Positions 36,726 to 43,938 of a stretch of 64,000 nt of DNA are shown piece after piece. The stretch is taken from NCBI GenBank assembly GCA_035710515.1, contig DASTDE010000004.1, positions 248,001 through 312,000 of the forward strand, written 5' to 3'. A model generated the notes under the pieces. The model did no database searches. It was not told the origin of the DNA and worked only from the letters and a program-made list of their open reading frames with translations. This stretch comes from Candidatus Rubrimentiphilum sp. GTDB lineage: Bacteria > Vulcanimicrobiota > Vulcanimicrobiia > Vulcanimicrobiales > Vulcanimicrobiaceae. A program made the translations under genes and the position numbers. The stretch's first letter is position 1; every line of letters begins with the position of its first letter.

Positions 36726-37537
36726 ACGTCCCCGACCGGGATGAACTTTAGCCGCCGCAAGAGCGCGCGGTCGTTCTTCACGTAATCGATGAATCCAGCC
36801 ACCTTCGCGCCCGGCTGTCCGTTCGTGAACATGTGCTCGTACGACCAGTACGGGTACTTGTTGCTCTCGACGTTTGCGTCGGTGGGTGCGACCCCGTCAA
36901 TTGACACGGCTATCTGCCTGCCCGGCGTAACATAAGCCGTTCCAACGTAGGAGATAGCGCCCGGCGTTTGCGCAACCATCGTCGCGACCGTGCCCGACGA
37001 ATCTTGCGTCATGCCGCTCTCCGACGGCTCCCGGCCCCCAAGAACTTTTTGCACAAGGACTGCCCGCGTTCCCGAACTGCGCGGCCGGTTGATGATCGTG
37101 ATCGCGGCGTCGCGGCCGCCGGCCTGACGCCAATTCGTCATCTTGCCGCTGAAGATCGCGCGAATCTGCGCGCTGGTGAGATTCTTCACTCCGGTCTGCG
37201 GATTCACGACGATCCCGAACGTAACGACGGCGACCTGATGATCGACCAGACTCGGCTGATCGGGCGCGGCAATATCCGAATCGCCGATATCGACCGCTCG
37301 CTGCGTCACCTGCGTGATGCCGACGCGCGAGCCGCCGCCCGCGACGCTGATTTTCACGTCCGGCCGGGCGTTTTGATAGTCAACCGCGGCCTGTTTGACC
37401 AGCGGCAACAACGCGGTCGAACCGGCGATGACGATTGAGCTGGTGTTCGTCTGGGCTGAACAGCCCGCAATTGCGAGCGCCGCCAAAAGCATAACGGTCT
37501 TCGAAAACATGGAGCGAGAGTACCGGATTGGGGTCAC
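36716..37537 (-). CDS. PstS-like phosphate-binding lipoprotein
   Basis: Periplasmic substrate-binding protein of the phosphate ABC transporter type (273 residues). The lipobox is LAIAGCSAQ. The mature N-terminus SSIVIAGSTALLPL, AGGGSRVGITQV, the DIGDSDI segment and RPRSSGTRAVLVQKVLGG are characteristic of PstS/PBP-like-2 proteins that bind phosphate. Start is GTG at 37537, which overlaps the upstream hydrolase stop (GTGA) and follows a GGAGG site; an internal ATG at 37510 is possible. No pstCAB genes are in the window, so it is an orphan here and could act in signalling. Its stop lies in a repeat element. Confidence 0.88.
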   Translation of the reverse strand: MTPIRYSRSMFSKTVMLLAALAIAGCSAQTNTSSIVIAGSTALLPLVKQAAVDYQNARPDVKISVAGGGSRVGITQVTQRAVDIGDSDIAAPDQPSLVDHQVAVVTFGIVVNPQTGVKNLTSAQIRAIFSGKMTNWRQAGGRDAAITIINRPRSSGTRAVLVQKVLGGREPSESGMTQDSSGTVATMVAQTPGAISYVGTAYVTPGRQIAVSIDGVAPTDANVESNKYPYWSYEHMFTNGQPGAKVAGFIDYVKNDRALLRRLKFIPVGDVSS

Positions 37538-38448
37538 GGAACCTCCATCGTGCCGCGCACGTGCTGCAGCAGGACGGGATAGACGATGTCCGTTCGCGGT
37601 ACGGCGTTCTGCGGATCGATGATGTCGTGGTTCACCGGCAAGTCCGTGAACTGATAGTCAGCGATCGCTTTTGGATCGCGCTTGCGCCATGCCTCGACGA
37701 CCGCTGCGGTGACCCGGTTGTTGACCGCCGGATCGCGCATGTTCGTGACGACCGTCACCCGCGAGGCGACCGGCGAACGCCGCGATGCCGCATAGACGTC
37801 GTCGCCGATGCGCAGACACTGGCCCAACGCATGCGTCGAAAAGCGCGGGTAACCCGTGAGCGGCAACTCTTTCAGTTTGTTGCGCGGATCCCACCAGACG
37901 AAGAAATTCGGCAACGTGCGCATGCCGCCCGCCACGATGCGGCTCTCCCAGTAGGCGAGATTGAGCAGCGCGAAGACGGGGCTCACGACGATAGAATGGG
38001 CCACATCCGCGCGATGCTGCGCAAAGAATGCGCACAGCAGTCCGCTTGTGGAGATCCCCAGCACGCAGACGCGTTCGCCCAAACCGCAGGCGATGTCGAC
38101 GGCTTCGGTGGCCGCGGCGAGCAGCATTTCGGCGGTGAGTTTCGCCAGACGCGTGGTCATGCGGTCGCGGTCGCCTTGCTCCGGAAGGCGCGGCACGAAC
38201 ACATTCGCGCCCAGGTCGCGGACGAGCGGCGCAAATTGCACGTACTGTCCCGGATGATTGGTCAAACCGTGAAGCAGCACGACCGCGAGCTTCGTTCGCT
38301 GCCCGCAGTCGTAAAATTTCGTATACGCATCGGGAATGATGCTCGCGTCGTCGAGCGCCTGATACGCCTCGATGCGGCGTTTGGCTTCGTCATACGACTT
38401 CGCCGGCGTGCCGGCGGCGTTCAACGGCATGCCGAATACCGGAAGCAT
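37534..38448 (-). CDS. Alpha/beta hydrolase, paralogue A
   Basis: Serine hydrolase fold of about 304 residues. The strand and oxyanion segment VVLLHGLTNHPGQYV, the nucleophile elbow GISTSG and the C-terminal His region LPVNHDIIDP are present. It is a paralogue of the hydrolase two genes upstream: both share a WWDP segment and the GYPR-STHAL / GYPRYATHAL element. The frame runs on to 38634 over the tag gene; the ATG at 38448 or 38430 is the likely start, overlapping tag by 28 or 10 bases. Substrate unknown; the family includes carboxylesterases and monoacylglycerol lipases. Confidence 0.85.
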   Translation of the reverse strand: MLPVFGMPLNAAGTPAKSYDEAKRRIEAYQALDDASIIPDAYTKFYDCGQRTKLAVVLLHGLTNHPGQYVQFAPLVRDLGANVFVPRLPEQGDRDRMTTRLAKLTAEMLLAAATEAVDIACGLGERVCVLGISTSGLLCAFFAQHRADVAHSIVVSPVFALLNLAYWESRIVAGGMRTLPNFFVWWDPRNKLKELPLTGYPRFSTHALGQCLRIGDDVYAASRRSPVASRVTVVTNMRDPAVNNRVTAAVVEAWRKRDPKAIADYQFTDLPVNHDIIDPQNAVPRTDIVYPVLLQHVRGTMEVP

Positions 38449-38990
38449 TTCGTCCAATGATCGTTGACCATACCGACGGCCTGCATGAAAGCGTAGCAGA
38501 TCGTCGAGCCGACGAACGTGAAGCCGCGCCGCCGCAGATCGTTGCTGAGCACATCCGAACGTTCCGTGCGCGCGGGTACCTGTGAGGCGCGCGGCCGGTG
38601 GTTTTGGATCGGCTTGCCGTCGACGAACGCCCATACGTAGGCGTCGAAACTGCCGAACTCTTTCTGCACGCGCAGGAACGCCTTCGCATTCCGCACCGCA
38701 CCGTACACCTTGAGCCGGTTGCGAACGATGCCCGGGTCCTTCAGGATGCGCTCGAGCTTCGGGATTCCGAATCGAGCCACGCGCTTGGGATCGAAATTCG
38801 CGAACAGTTTCCGGTAGTGCTCACGCTTGCCCAAAATTGTGCTCCAGCTCAAGCCGGCTTGCGCGCCTTCGAGGATCAAGAATTCGAAGAGCACGCGGTC
38901 GTCGTGCGACGGAACGCCCCACTCCTTGTCATGATACGCCATCATCGCCTCGCCGCTCGCCCAGGCGCAGCGCTTCCTCACTTTAGCCAT
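38421..38990 (-). CDS. tag: DNA-3-methyladenine glycosylase I
   Basis: Base-excision repair glycosylase removing 3-methyladenine. The 189-residue protein shows RCAWASGEAMMAYHDKEWGVP at the N-terminus (Cys and the Glu-Trp element of the family) and an HhH-type core (FEFLILEGAQAGLSWSTIL). The C-terminal zinc-site Cys/His residues seen in E. coli Tag (a Cx(n)H pattern) are partly matched by CYAFMQAVGMVNDH and TKCFRY. It overlaps hydrolases on both sides, suggesting one transcript of hydrolase B, tag, hydrolase A and the PstS-like gene. Confidence 0.95.
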   Translation of the reverse strand: MAKVRKRCAWASGEAMMAYHDKEWGVPSHDDRVLFEFLILEGAQAGLSWSTILGKREHYRKLFANFDPKRVARFGIPKLERILKDPGIVRNRLKVYGAVRNAKAFLRVQKEFGSFDAYVWAFVDGKPIQNHRPRASQVPARTERSDVLSNDLRRRGFTFVGSTICYAFMQAVGMVNDHWTKCFRYSACR

Positions 38991-39840
38991 CGATCAGATC
39001 CACCAGCCGCGGCAGCACGCGCTGCGCGATGTCCGGATAGCGCTTGGGTTCGATGATGTCGTGCGCGAACGGCAGATCGCGCAGCCGTTCGACGGTAACG
39101 GCGGCGCCGTGCTCCTGCCACAAGCGCGCGAGTTTGACGGCCGCGCGATTGTTTACCGCCGGTTCGCGCGTATTGATTGCGACGATCATGTGTTTCGTCG
39201 CGGGCGGCGCCGTGCGCGCCGCAGCCATCAGCTCGTTCGCGAGATTCAAACCTTGCGCCAGCGCATGCGTCGCATATCGCGGATATCCGTGGACCGGAAG
39301 CTGCCGTTCGCGCAGCCACGGATCCCACCAAAAGAAGCGGTTGGGAAAGTGCAGCACCCAGCGCGCGACACGCTCGCCGAATCTCGACGGCAGCCAGACG
39401 AGCCCCAAGTACGGTACGATTGCCACAGCTTTGTGCAGCTCGCCGAACTGCGCCGCATACGCCGCCAGCAATCCGCCAAGCGAGAACCCCGCGACGCTTA
39501 CTTCGTCGCCCAGTCCGCGTGCAAGTTCGATCGAATCGCGCAGACATGCCTTCAGCTGATTGACCGTCATCTGCGCCAGCGCCGGCGACATGCGATCCTC
39601 GCGACCGTGTTGCGGAAGGCGTGGAACGAAAACGTTGTGGCCGCGCTCATGCAGCGCGCCGGCGATGGCTACAAACTGCGCGGGGCTGGCGCTTAGGCCG
39701 TGAAACAACACGATCGAGCGCGGCGTCCGCCTTCCATGAAGGAATGCCAGCGAACGCCCCAGTTCGCCGATCTCCGCGCGATCGCGTGCCTGAAATTGCG
39801 CAAGCCCGTCTTGCGCCGCCGTGTAGCCTGCATCATTCAT
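38983..39840 (-). CDS. Alpha/beta hydrolase, paralogue B
   Basis: A 285-residue serine hydrolase with IVLFHGLSASPAQFVAIA, nucleophile elbow VAGFSLGGLLAAYAA and catalytic-His region LPFAHDIIEP. It is homologous to the hydrolase downstream of tag. No signal peptide. Its ATG (39840-39838) shares the tetranucleotide CATG with a plus-strand ATG of rocD, so the true start of one of the two genes is probably further in. Likely a carboxylesterase or lysophospholipase-type enzyme; substrate unknown. Confidence 0.88.
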   Translation of the reverse strand: MNDAGYTAAQDGLAQFQARDRAEIGELGRSLAFLHGRRTPRSIVLFHGLSASPAQFVAIAGALHERGHNVFVPRLPQHGREDRMSPALAQMTVNQLKACLRDSIELARGLGDEVSVAGFSLGGLLAAYAAQFGELHKAVAIVPYLGLVWLPSRFGERVARWVLHFPNRFFWWDPWLRERQLPVHGYPRYATHALAQGLNLANELMAAARTAPPATKHMIVAINTREPAVNNRAAVKLARLWQEHGAAVTVERLRDLPFAHDIIEPKRYPDIAQRVLPRLVDLIDG

Positions 39841-39886
39841 GACGAAAGAGGGAACGCTCTTAAAGCGGACGGAACCGCATTCCTGG

Positions 39887-41098
39887 ATGCACGAACTTCA
39901 TCGTAATGCCGAAACGTTCATCGAACTCGAAGAACGGTATGGCGCGCACAACTATCAGCCCTTGGATCTTGTGGTCGAAAGGGCGGAGGGCGTTTGGCTT
40001 TACGGCGTTGACGGAAAGCGCTATCTCGACTGCGTCAGCGCCTATTCGGCCGTCAATCAAGGGCACTGTCATCCGCACATTCGCGCGGCGTTGATCGAGC
40101 AGGCGAAAAAAGTTTCCTTAACGTCGCGCGCAATGCGCAACGACCAACTCGGACCATTCTTGCAGCGCCTCACGCAACTCTGCGGCTTCGAATCGGCGCT
40201 GCCGATGAATACCGGCGTCGAAGCCGTAGAAACCGCAATCAAGCTCGCGCGGCGGTATGCGTACGAACGCAAGAACGTCGCACCCGATTCGGCTGAGATC
40301 GTCGTCTTCGCAAACAACTTTCACGGCCGCACGACCACGGCCATCAGCGCCAGCACCACGGAACGTTACCGCCACGACTTCGGTCCGTTCATGCCCGGCT
40401 TCGTCCCGGTTCCATACGGCGATTATGATGCGCTCGCGGCGGCGCTCAACGACCGCACGTGCGCGATCCTCATCGAGCCGATTCAAGGCGAAGGCGGCGT
40501 CATCGTTCCGCCTGACGGCTTTTTGAAGCGCGCCTGGGGACTCTGCCGCGAACATCGCGTCCTGTTTATGGCCGACGAAATTCAAACGGGACTCGGACGC
40601 ACCGGCGACATGTTCGCATGCGATCACGACGGCGTGAAACCGGACGTGCTAATCGTCGGAAAGGCGCTGGGCGGCGGATACTATCCCGTCTCGGCGATCT
40701 TGGCAAGCCGCGACCTGATGGCGCTGTTCGGTCCGGGCGATCACGGCAGCACGTTCGGCGGCAATCCGCTGGGATGCGCCGTTGCGATGGCGGCACTGGA
40801 CGTCATCGTCGAAGAGAACCTTCCCGCGCGAGCTCGTTACGCGGGCGCTAAGCTGATGCGCGGATTGCGCGACCTCAATTCACCCGCCGTGAAAGACGTG
40901 CGCGGCCGCGGTTTGCTGATCGGCCTGGAGCTGAATGTCTCCGCCCGCCGCGTTGCCGAACTCTTATTGGAACGCGGCGTTGCCGCGAAAGATACGCACG
41001 ACGCAGTCTTGCGCCTGGCGCCGCCGCTCATCATCGACGACGCACAGATCGATTTGGTGTTGGGAGCGTTGCGCGACGCCCTTACGGCAGCTCTTTAA
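39887..41098 (+). CDS. rocD: Ornithine--oxo-acid aminotransferase
   Basis: PLP-dependent class III aminotransferase converting ornithine and 2-oxoglutarate to glutamate semialdehyde and glutamate. Family marks include EERYGAHNYQPLDLVVERAEG, SAVNQGHCHPHI, LPMNTGVEAVETAIKLAR, FHGRTTTAISAST and the PLP-lysine stretch VLIVGKALGGGYYPVSA. The frame begins at an ATG at 39839 that overlaps the divergent hydrolase start codon; the ATG at 39887 (MHELHRNAETFIE) leaves room for a promoter and still covers the whole family domain. Both starts remain possible. The 3' end overlaps the convergent thioredoxin-like gene by 17 bases. Confidence 0.95.
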   Translation: MHELHRNAETFIELEERYGAHNYQPLDLVVERAEGVWLYGVDGKRYLDCVSAYSAVNQGHCHPHIRAALIEQAKKVSLTSRAMRNDQLGPFLQRLTQLCGFESALPMNTGVEAVETAIKLARRYAYERKNVAPDSAEIVVFANNFHGRTTTAISASTTERYRHDFGPFMPGFVPVPYGDYDALAAALNDRTCAILIEPIQGEGGVIVPPDGFLKRAWGLCREHRVLFMADEIQTGLGRTGDMFACDHDGVKPDVLIVGKALGGGYYPVSAILASRDLMALFGPGDHGSTFGGNPLGCAVAMAALDVIVEENLPARARYAGAKLMRGLRDLNSPAVKDVRGRGLLIGLELNVSARRVAELLLERGVAAKDTHDAVLRLAPPLIIDDAQIDLVLGALRDALTAAL

Positions 41099-41648
41099 AC
41101 GACTGCTTTAGCCGGAATTCGCTGTCGGGATACTTGGCGCGCAGCATCGCCCACTGGTGCAGCAGTTCGTTGCCCTCGGGATCGCGCCGGTATCGCGTGA
41201 CTCCCAAGTAATACTGGGCCTCGGGCGCGGCTTGCGCCGTGGGAAAACGTTTGAGCAGCTCGACATAATGCGCTTCGGCTTGATCCCAGTTTCGCAGCCG
41301 CAGATGCGCCTGCCCTAAACCGGCCAGCGCGCGCGCTGCGAATTCGGCGGGCGGCAAGTATCCTTGCCAACTGTAGAGTTCGTCGCCGTCTTCAGTCAGC
41401 AAGCGAATGTCCGGCGTCCAAATGTGATGGTAGCGCTTGAGAACGGCCTCGTTCTCCGGCTTTGTGTTGTCGAGCTGTACGGGAATCGTCCGGTTGACGA
41501 TTTCGGCGACTGCAGTTTCAGGATACGTCACGGCATCCAGCGCTTGGCAGCCCCCTCAACCAGGGTTGAAAACGTCGAAAAAAACGATCTTGGATTCGCG
41601 CTTCGCCTCTTGCAGCGCTTGGTCCAAGTTGTGGCGCCAGGAAATCAT
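41082..41648 (-). CDS. Candidate selenoprotein: thioredoxin-like UxxC protein with C-terminal TPRs
   Basis: Read from the ATG at 41648 (eight bases after an AAGG site) the frame encodes MISWRHNLDQALQEAKRES, then KIVFFDVFNPG, a TGA at 41558-41556, then GGCQALDAVTYPETAV and on to a TAA at 41082. If the UGA is read as selenocysteine the active site is U31-G-G-C34, exactly where thioredoxins have CxxC, after the usual hydrophobic strand and before a cis-Pro element (WTPDIRLL). Residues about 95-188 form TPR-like helices (LAGLGQAHLRLRNWDQAEAH). Total 188 residues. Stop-to-stop calling would report only the last 149 residues, starting at a GTG after the UGA. Alternatives are a nonsense-mutated gene or a sequence error. 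No sel genes lie in the window. Confidence 0.75.
41521..41555 (-). promoter_or_regulatory. Candidate bacterial SECIS stem-loop downstream of the in-frame UGA
   Basis: Counting from the base after UGA, nucleotides 18-23 (GGAUGC) pair with 30-35 (GUAUCC), including one G-U pair, closing a 6-base loop CGUGAC with G at 25 and U at 26. Distance and the GU in the apical loop fit the known bacterial SECIS pattern. A second possible hairpin, bases 4-11 with 17-24, has six pairs and two mismatches; the two are mutually exclusive. Confidence 0.5.
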
Positions 41649-41717
41649 AGTCTTTACCTTTTCCCCCTAGGAGCAGGGCTACGCCTTGCGAACGGGATGC
41701 CCTGTTAGAGGTGTACC

Positions 41718-42050
41718 ATGATGACTTCCGTCGCTCTTCTGCTCGCGCTGCACACGCCGGCGCCCGCCAATTGCAACCGCGACGCAACCGTAACGGCTCA
41801 AGTGGCGCCCGACTTTCCGGACAAGGCCCGGGGAGTCGTCGTTGGCCCGGCCACCGTTTTTATTAGCGTCTCCATCAGCCCACAGGGAAAGATCGCGCGG
41901 TTGCGCGTCTTCAAATCGAGCGGCAACGGCGACCTGGATCAAGCCGCCATTCATGCTGCGCAGCAATCCACGTACTCGCCGCGCGTCAGAAACTGCAAAC
42001 CGGCATCCGGTAATTATCTTTTTAAGGTCACGTTCGATCCAGCCCACTGA
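41718..42050 (+). CDS. TonB C-terminal-domain-like secreted protein
   Basis: A 110-residue protein with a short signal-like N-terminus (MMTSVALLLALHTPAPANC) followed by a TonB-C-like fold: APDFPDKARGVVVGPATVFI, ISPQGKIARLRVFKSSGNGDLDQAAIHA and a YSPRVRNCKPASGNYLFKV ending. It lacks the membrane anchor plus proline-rich spacer of true TonB, so it is a stand-alone domain of unknown role. The two Cys (NCN and RNCK) may form a disulfide. Confidence 0.8.
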   Translation: MMTSVALLLALHTPAPANCNRDATVTAQVAPDFPDKARGVVVGPATVFISVSISPQGKIARLRVFKSSGNGDLDQAAIHAAQQSTYSPRVRNCKPASGNYLFKVTFDPAH

Positions 42051-42093
42051 CCGGCCGTCTGTAACTGACGCGGATTCCGGGTACACCCTCGTT

Positions 42094-42402
42094 ATGGAAC
42101 AAGGTGCTCTACCCACGCTGCCTGCCTACCCGGTAAAGCAACGCCTCGAGATCGACGGCGTAAACGTGCTATTGCTGAACGTGCCTCCCGATCAATCCTA
42201 TCCGCAAAACCTTTTCGGCGTCAGTGAAACAGGCGACGTGCTGTGGCAGGTCGAGCCGCGCCCCTCGCAAGGCCCAAGCGGCAGCTACAGCTCGATTCGC
42301 GATGAGGTCGGCGTCGTCGTGGCGCGAACCGAAGATCGCGTCCAGCGGAAGGTCGATCCCAAGACTGGCAAGGTCTTAACGGAAGAGCCAGCTCCAGACT
42401 AG
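42094..42402 (+). CDS. Small conserved-looking hypothetical protein
   Basis: A 102-residue protein starting at ATG 42094 (MEQGALPTLPAYPVKQRLEI). It is beta-rich, has no signal peptide or membrane segment, and ends in a charged tail. Segments NVLLLNVPPDQSYPQNLFGV and GDVLWQVEP suggest a small globular domain. The open frame extends upstream within the TonB-C gene but only as a shadow. No family is recognised. Confidence 0.6.
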   Translation: MEQGALPTLPAYPVKQRLEIDGVNVLLLNVPPDQSYPQNLFGVSETGDVLWQVEPRPSQGPSGSYSSIRDEVGVVVARTEDRVQRKVDPKTGKVLTEEPAPD

Positions 42403-42435
42403 CAGCCCGAATCCCAGGTGTGCTATGGTCGGCAA

Positions 42436-43938
42436 ATGCCGGCTTACAGACGCCTGCCCATTTTCTTGTTGGCCGCGTTTGCGTCCATTGCGGCGGCTTG
42501 CGGCGGAAACACAACGACGCTGCTGCAGCCGGTGACGGTGCTCGTGACGCCCGTTCCGGCGCCCGCCGTGACATCGCAGTCGGCATTCACCGTGCAACAG
42601 ACCGTCGACCTGAATGCGCTGACGAATCTCCCGGTCGCCGGAGGATACAGCGGTACACTGCAGCTCGGCGGCGCCATCCAGCAATACGCCCAAGTGACGC
42701 AGACACTGCAGAACGCAACGCCTTCGGGCATCGCTCCCCTCGCGATAACATTTAAACCGGCCGACACCGGCCGAAGCACGCTTGACGTTAGCCCGGCGCA
42801 GGTTCTGTTCTATTACGGCTTGCTGTTTGACGCGCGCATGCCGGCATACGTATCGCCGCTGCCCTCGCCGACCGATCCGCCGCCGTCGTCGATCACATTA
42901 ACGGTACAAGTTCCGGCCGCCGTGTTTCTTAGCGGCGTCAAATATTATCTGGCGCTGTACGATCCGCAACGCCCGGGACTCGGATGGCAGCAAGGCTTCG
43001 CGGGCCCCGCCGCGATATCGGGATCGACGCTGACCTTTACCGGCAGCGCGCAAACGTTCAATCGTTACGAACAATACTGGCTGGCCGTGTACGCGGTGAA
43101 TCAAAGCGCGGCGGCTCCCACACCGGCGCCGTCGACATCGCCGGTCGTCACGCCCTCGCCGGCGCCGATCTCGATCGTCGCGATTCAAAGTTTGATGAGC
43201 AGCGCATTCGTGTGTTCCGGAACGCCGTGCGCGACCGGGCCGATCACGCCGCCGCAGCCGCCGTCGATGTGGGACATCACCACGGGCGTAAAACCGCCGC
43301 TGCCTTCAATCAGCGGCAACTCCACGCAATTGACGCTCTTCCCGTCAACCCCGCCGCCGCACGAGAGCGACGTATTGTACCAATCGCCGCCGCTCGTCTC
43401 CGCGCCGCTGACCACCAATGCGATTTGGGATTTCTACTATTATATAGACCAGCCGGTTTGGGCCGTTCCGAGCGCGCATCCGACGGCGACGCCCGGGCCG
43501 ACGACGATGACGGCGCTTGAATTCGATTTCAACATGGGAATGCCGAATTATCGCTACAACTTTTCTTCGCAATGCCTGATTCTGGATAACGTCAACGGCG
43601 GACCGAAGTGGCAGATATGGGGCGGCGGCAGCTTAGGCTGGATCGATTCAGGGTTTGCCTGCGACACCAACAACTTCATGCCGAACGTTTGGCACCACCT
43701 CACCTGGGTGTATCGCATCCATCCCGATACGCAACAAACTGAATACGTCAGCCTTACGATCGACGGCGTTACCACAACGCCGCCGCCGAACAACGCATTT
43801 CACCCGGTGCAGCAACACGTCGAAGACAAGACGTTCCTCGAAGTGCAGTTCCAGCAAGACATGCACCAGCCCGGACCTACGGATACGCCGCCGCCGTTCA
43901 AAGAATGGGTTGACAACGTCACCCTGACGTATTGGTGA
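42436..43938 (+). CDS. Large lipoprotein with Pro/Thr-rich linkers
   Basis: A 500-residue lipoprotein with an N-terminal signal and lipobox (ASIAAACGG). Two beta-rich regions are separated by a Thr/Pro/Ser-rich linker (AAPTPAPSTSPVVTPSPAP). The second half, from about residue 255, has many aromatic residues (IWDFYYYIDQPVW, GMPNYRYNFSSQC, NVWHHLTWVYRIHPD) like a concanavalin/lectin-type sandwich. The function is not identifiable. The start at ATG 42436 gives the best signal peptide. It overlaps the next lipoprotein gene by four bases (GTGA). Confidence 0.75.
   Translation: MPAYRRLPIFLLAAFASIAAACGGNTTTLLQPVTVLVTPVPAPAVTSQSAFTVQQTVDLNALTNLPVAGGYSGTLQLGGAIQQYAQVTQTLQNATPSGIAPLAITFKPADTGRSTLDVSPAQVLFYYGLLFDARMPAYVSPLPSPTDPPPSSITLTVQVPAAVFLSGVKYYLALYDPQRPGLGWQQGFAGPAAISGSTLTFTGSAQTFNRYEQYWLAVYAVNQSAAAPTPAPSTSPVVTPSPAPISIVAIQSLMSSAFVCSGTPCATGPITPPQPPSMWDITTGVKPPLPSISGNSTQLTLFPSTPPPHESDVLYQSPPLVSAPLTTNAIWDFYYYIDQPVWAVPSAHPTATPGPTTMTALEFDFNMGMPNYRYNFSSQCLILDNVNGGPKWQIWGGGSLGWIDSGFACDTNNFMPNVWHHLTWVYRIHPDTQQTEYVSLTIDGVTTTPPPNNAFHPVQQHVEDKTFLEVQFQQDMHQPGPTDTPPPFKEWVDNVTLTYW

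Noticed and set aside
41082-41531. Stand-alone 149-residue TPR gene starting after the UGA
   Set aside because: Its N-terminus would begin in the middle of a thioredoxin fold, while the upstream in-frame sequence has a good ribosome-binding site, ATG and the missing strand and active site.
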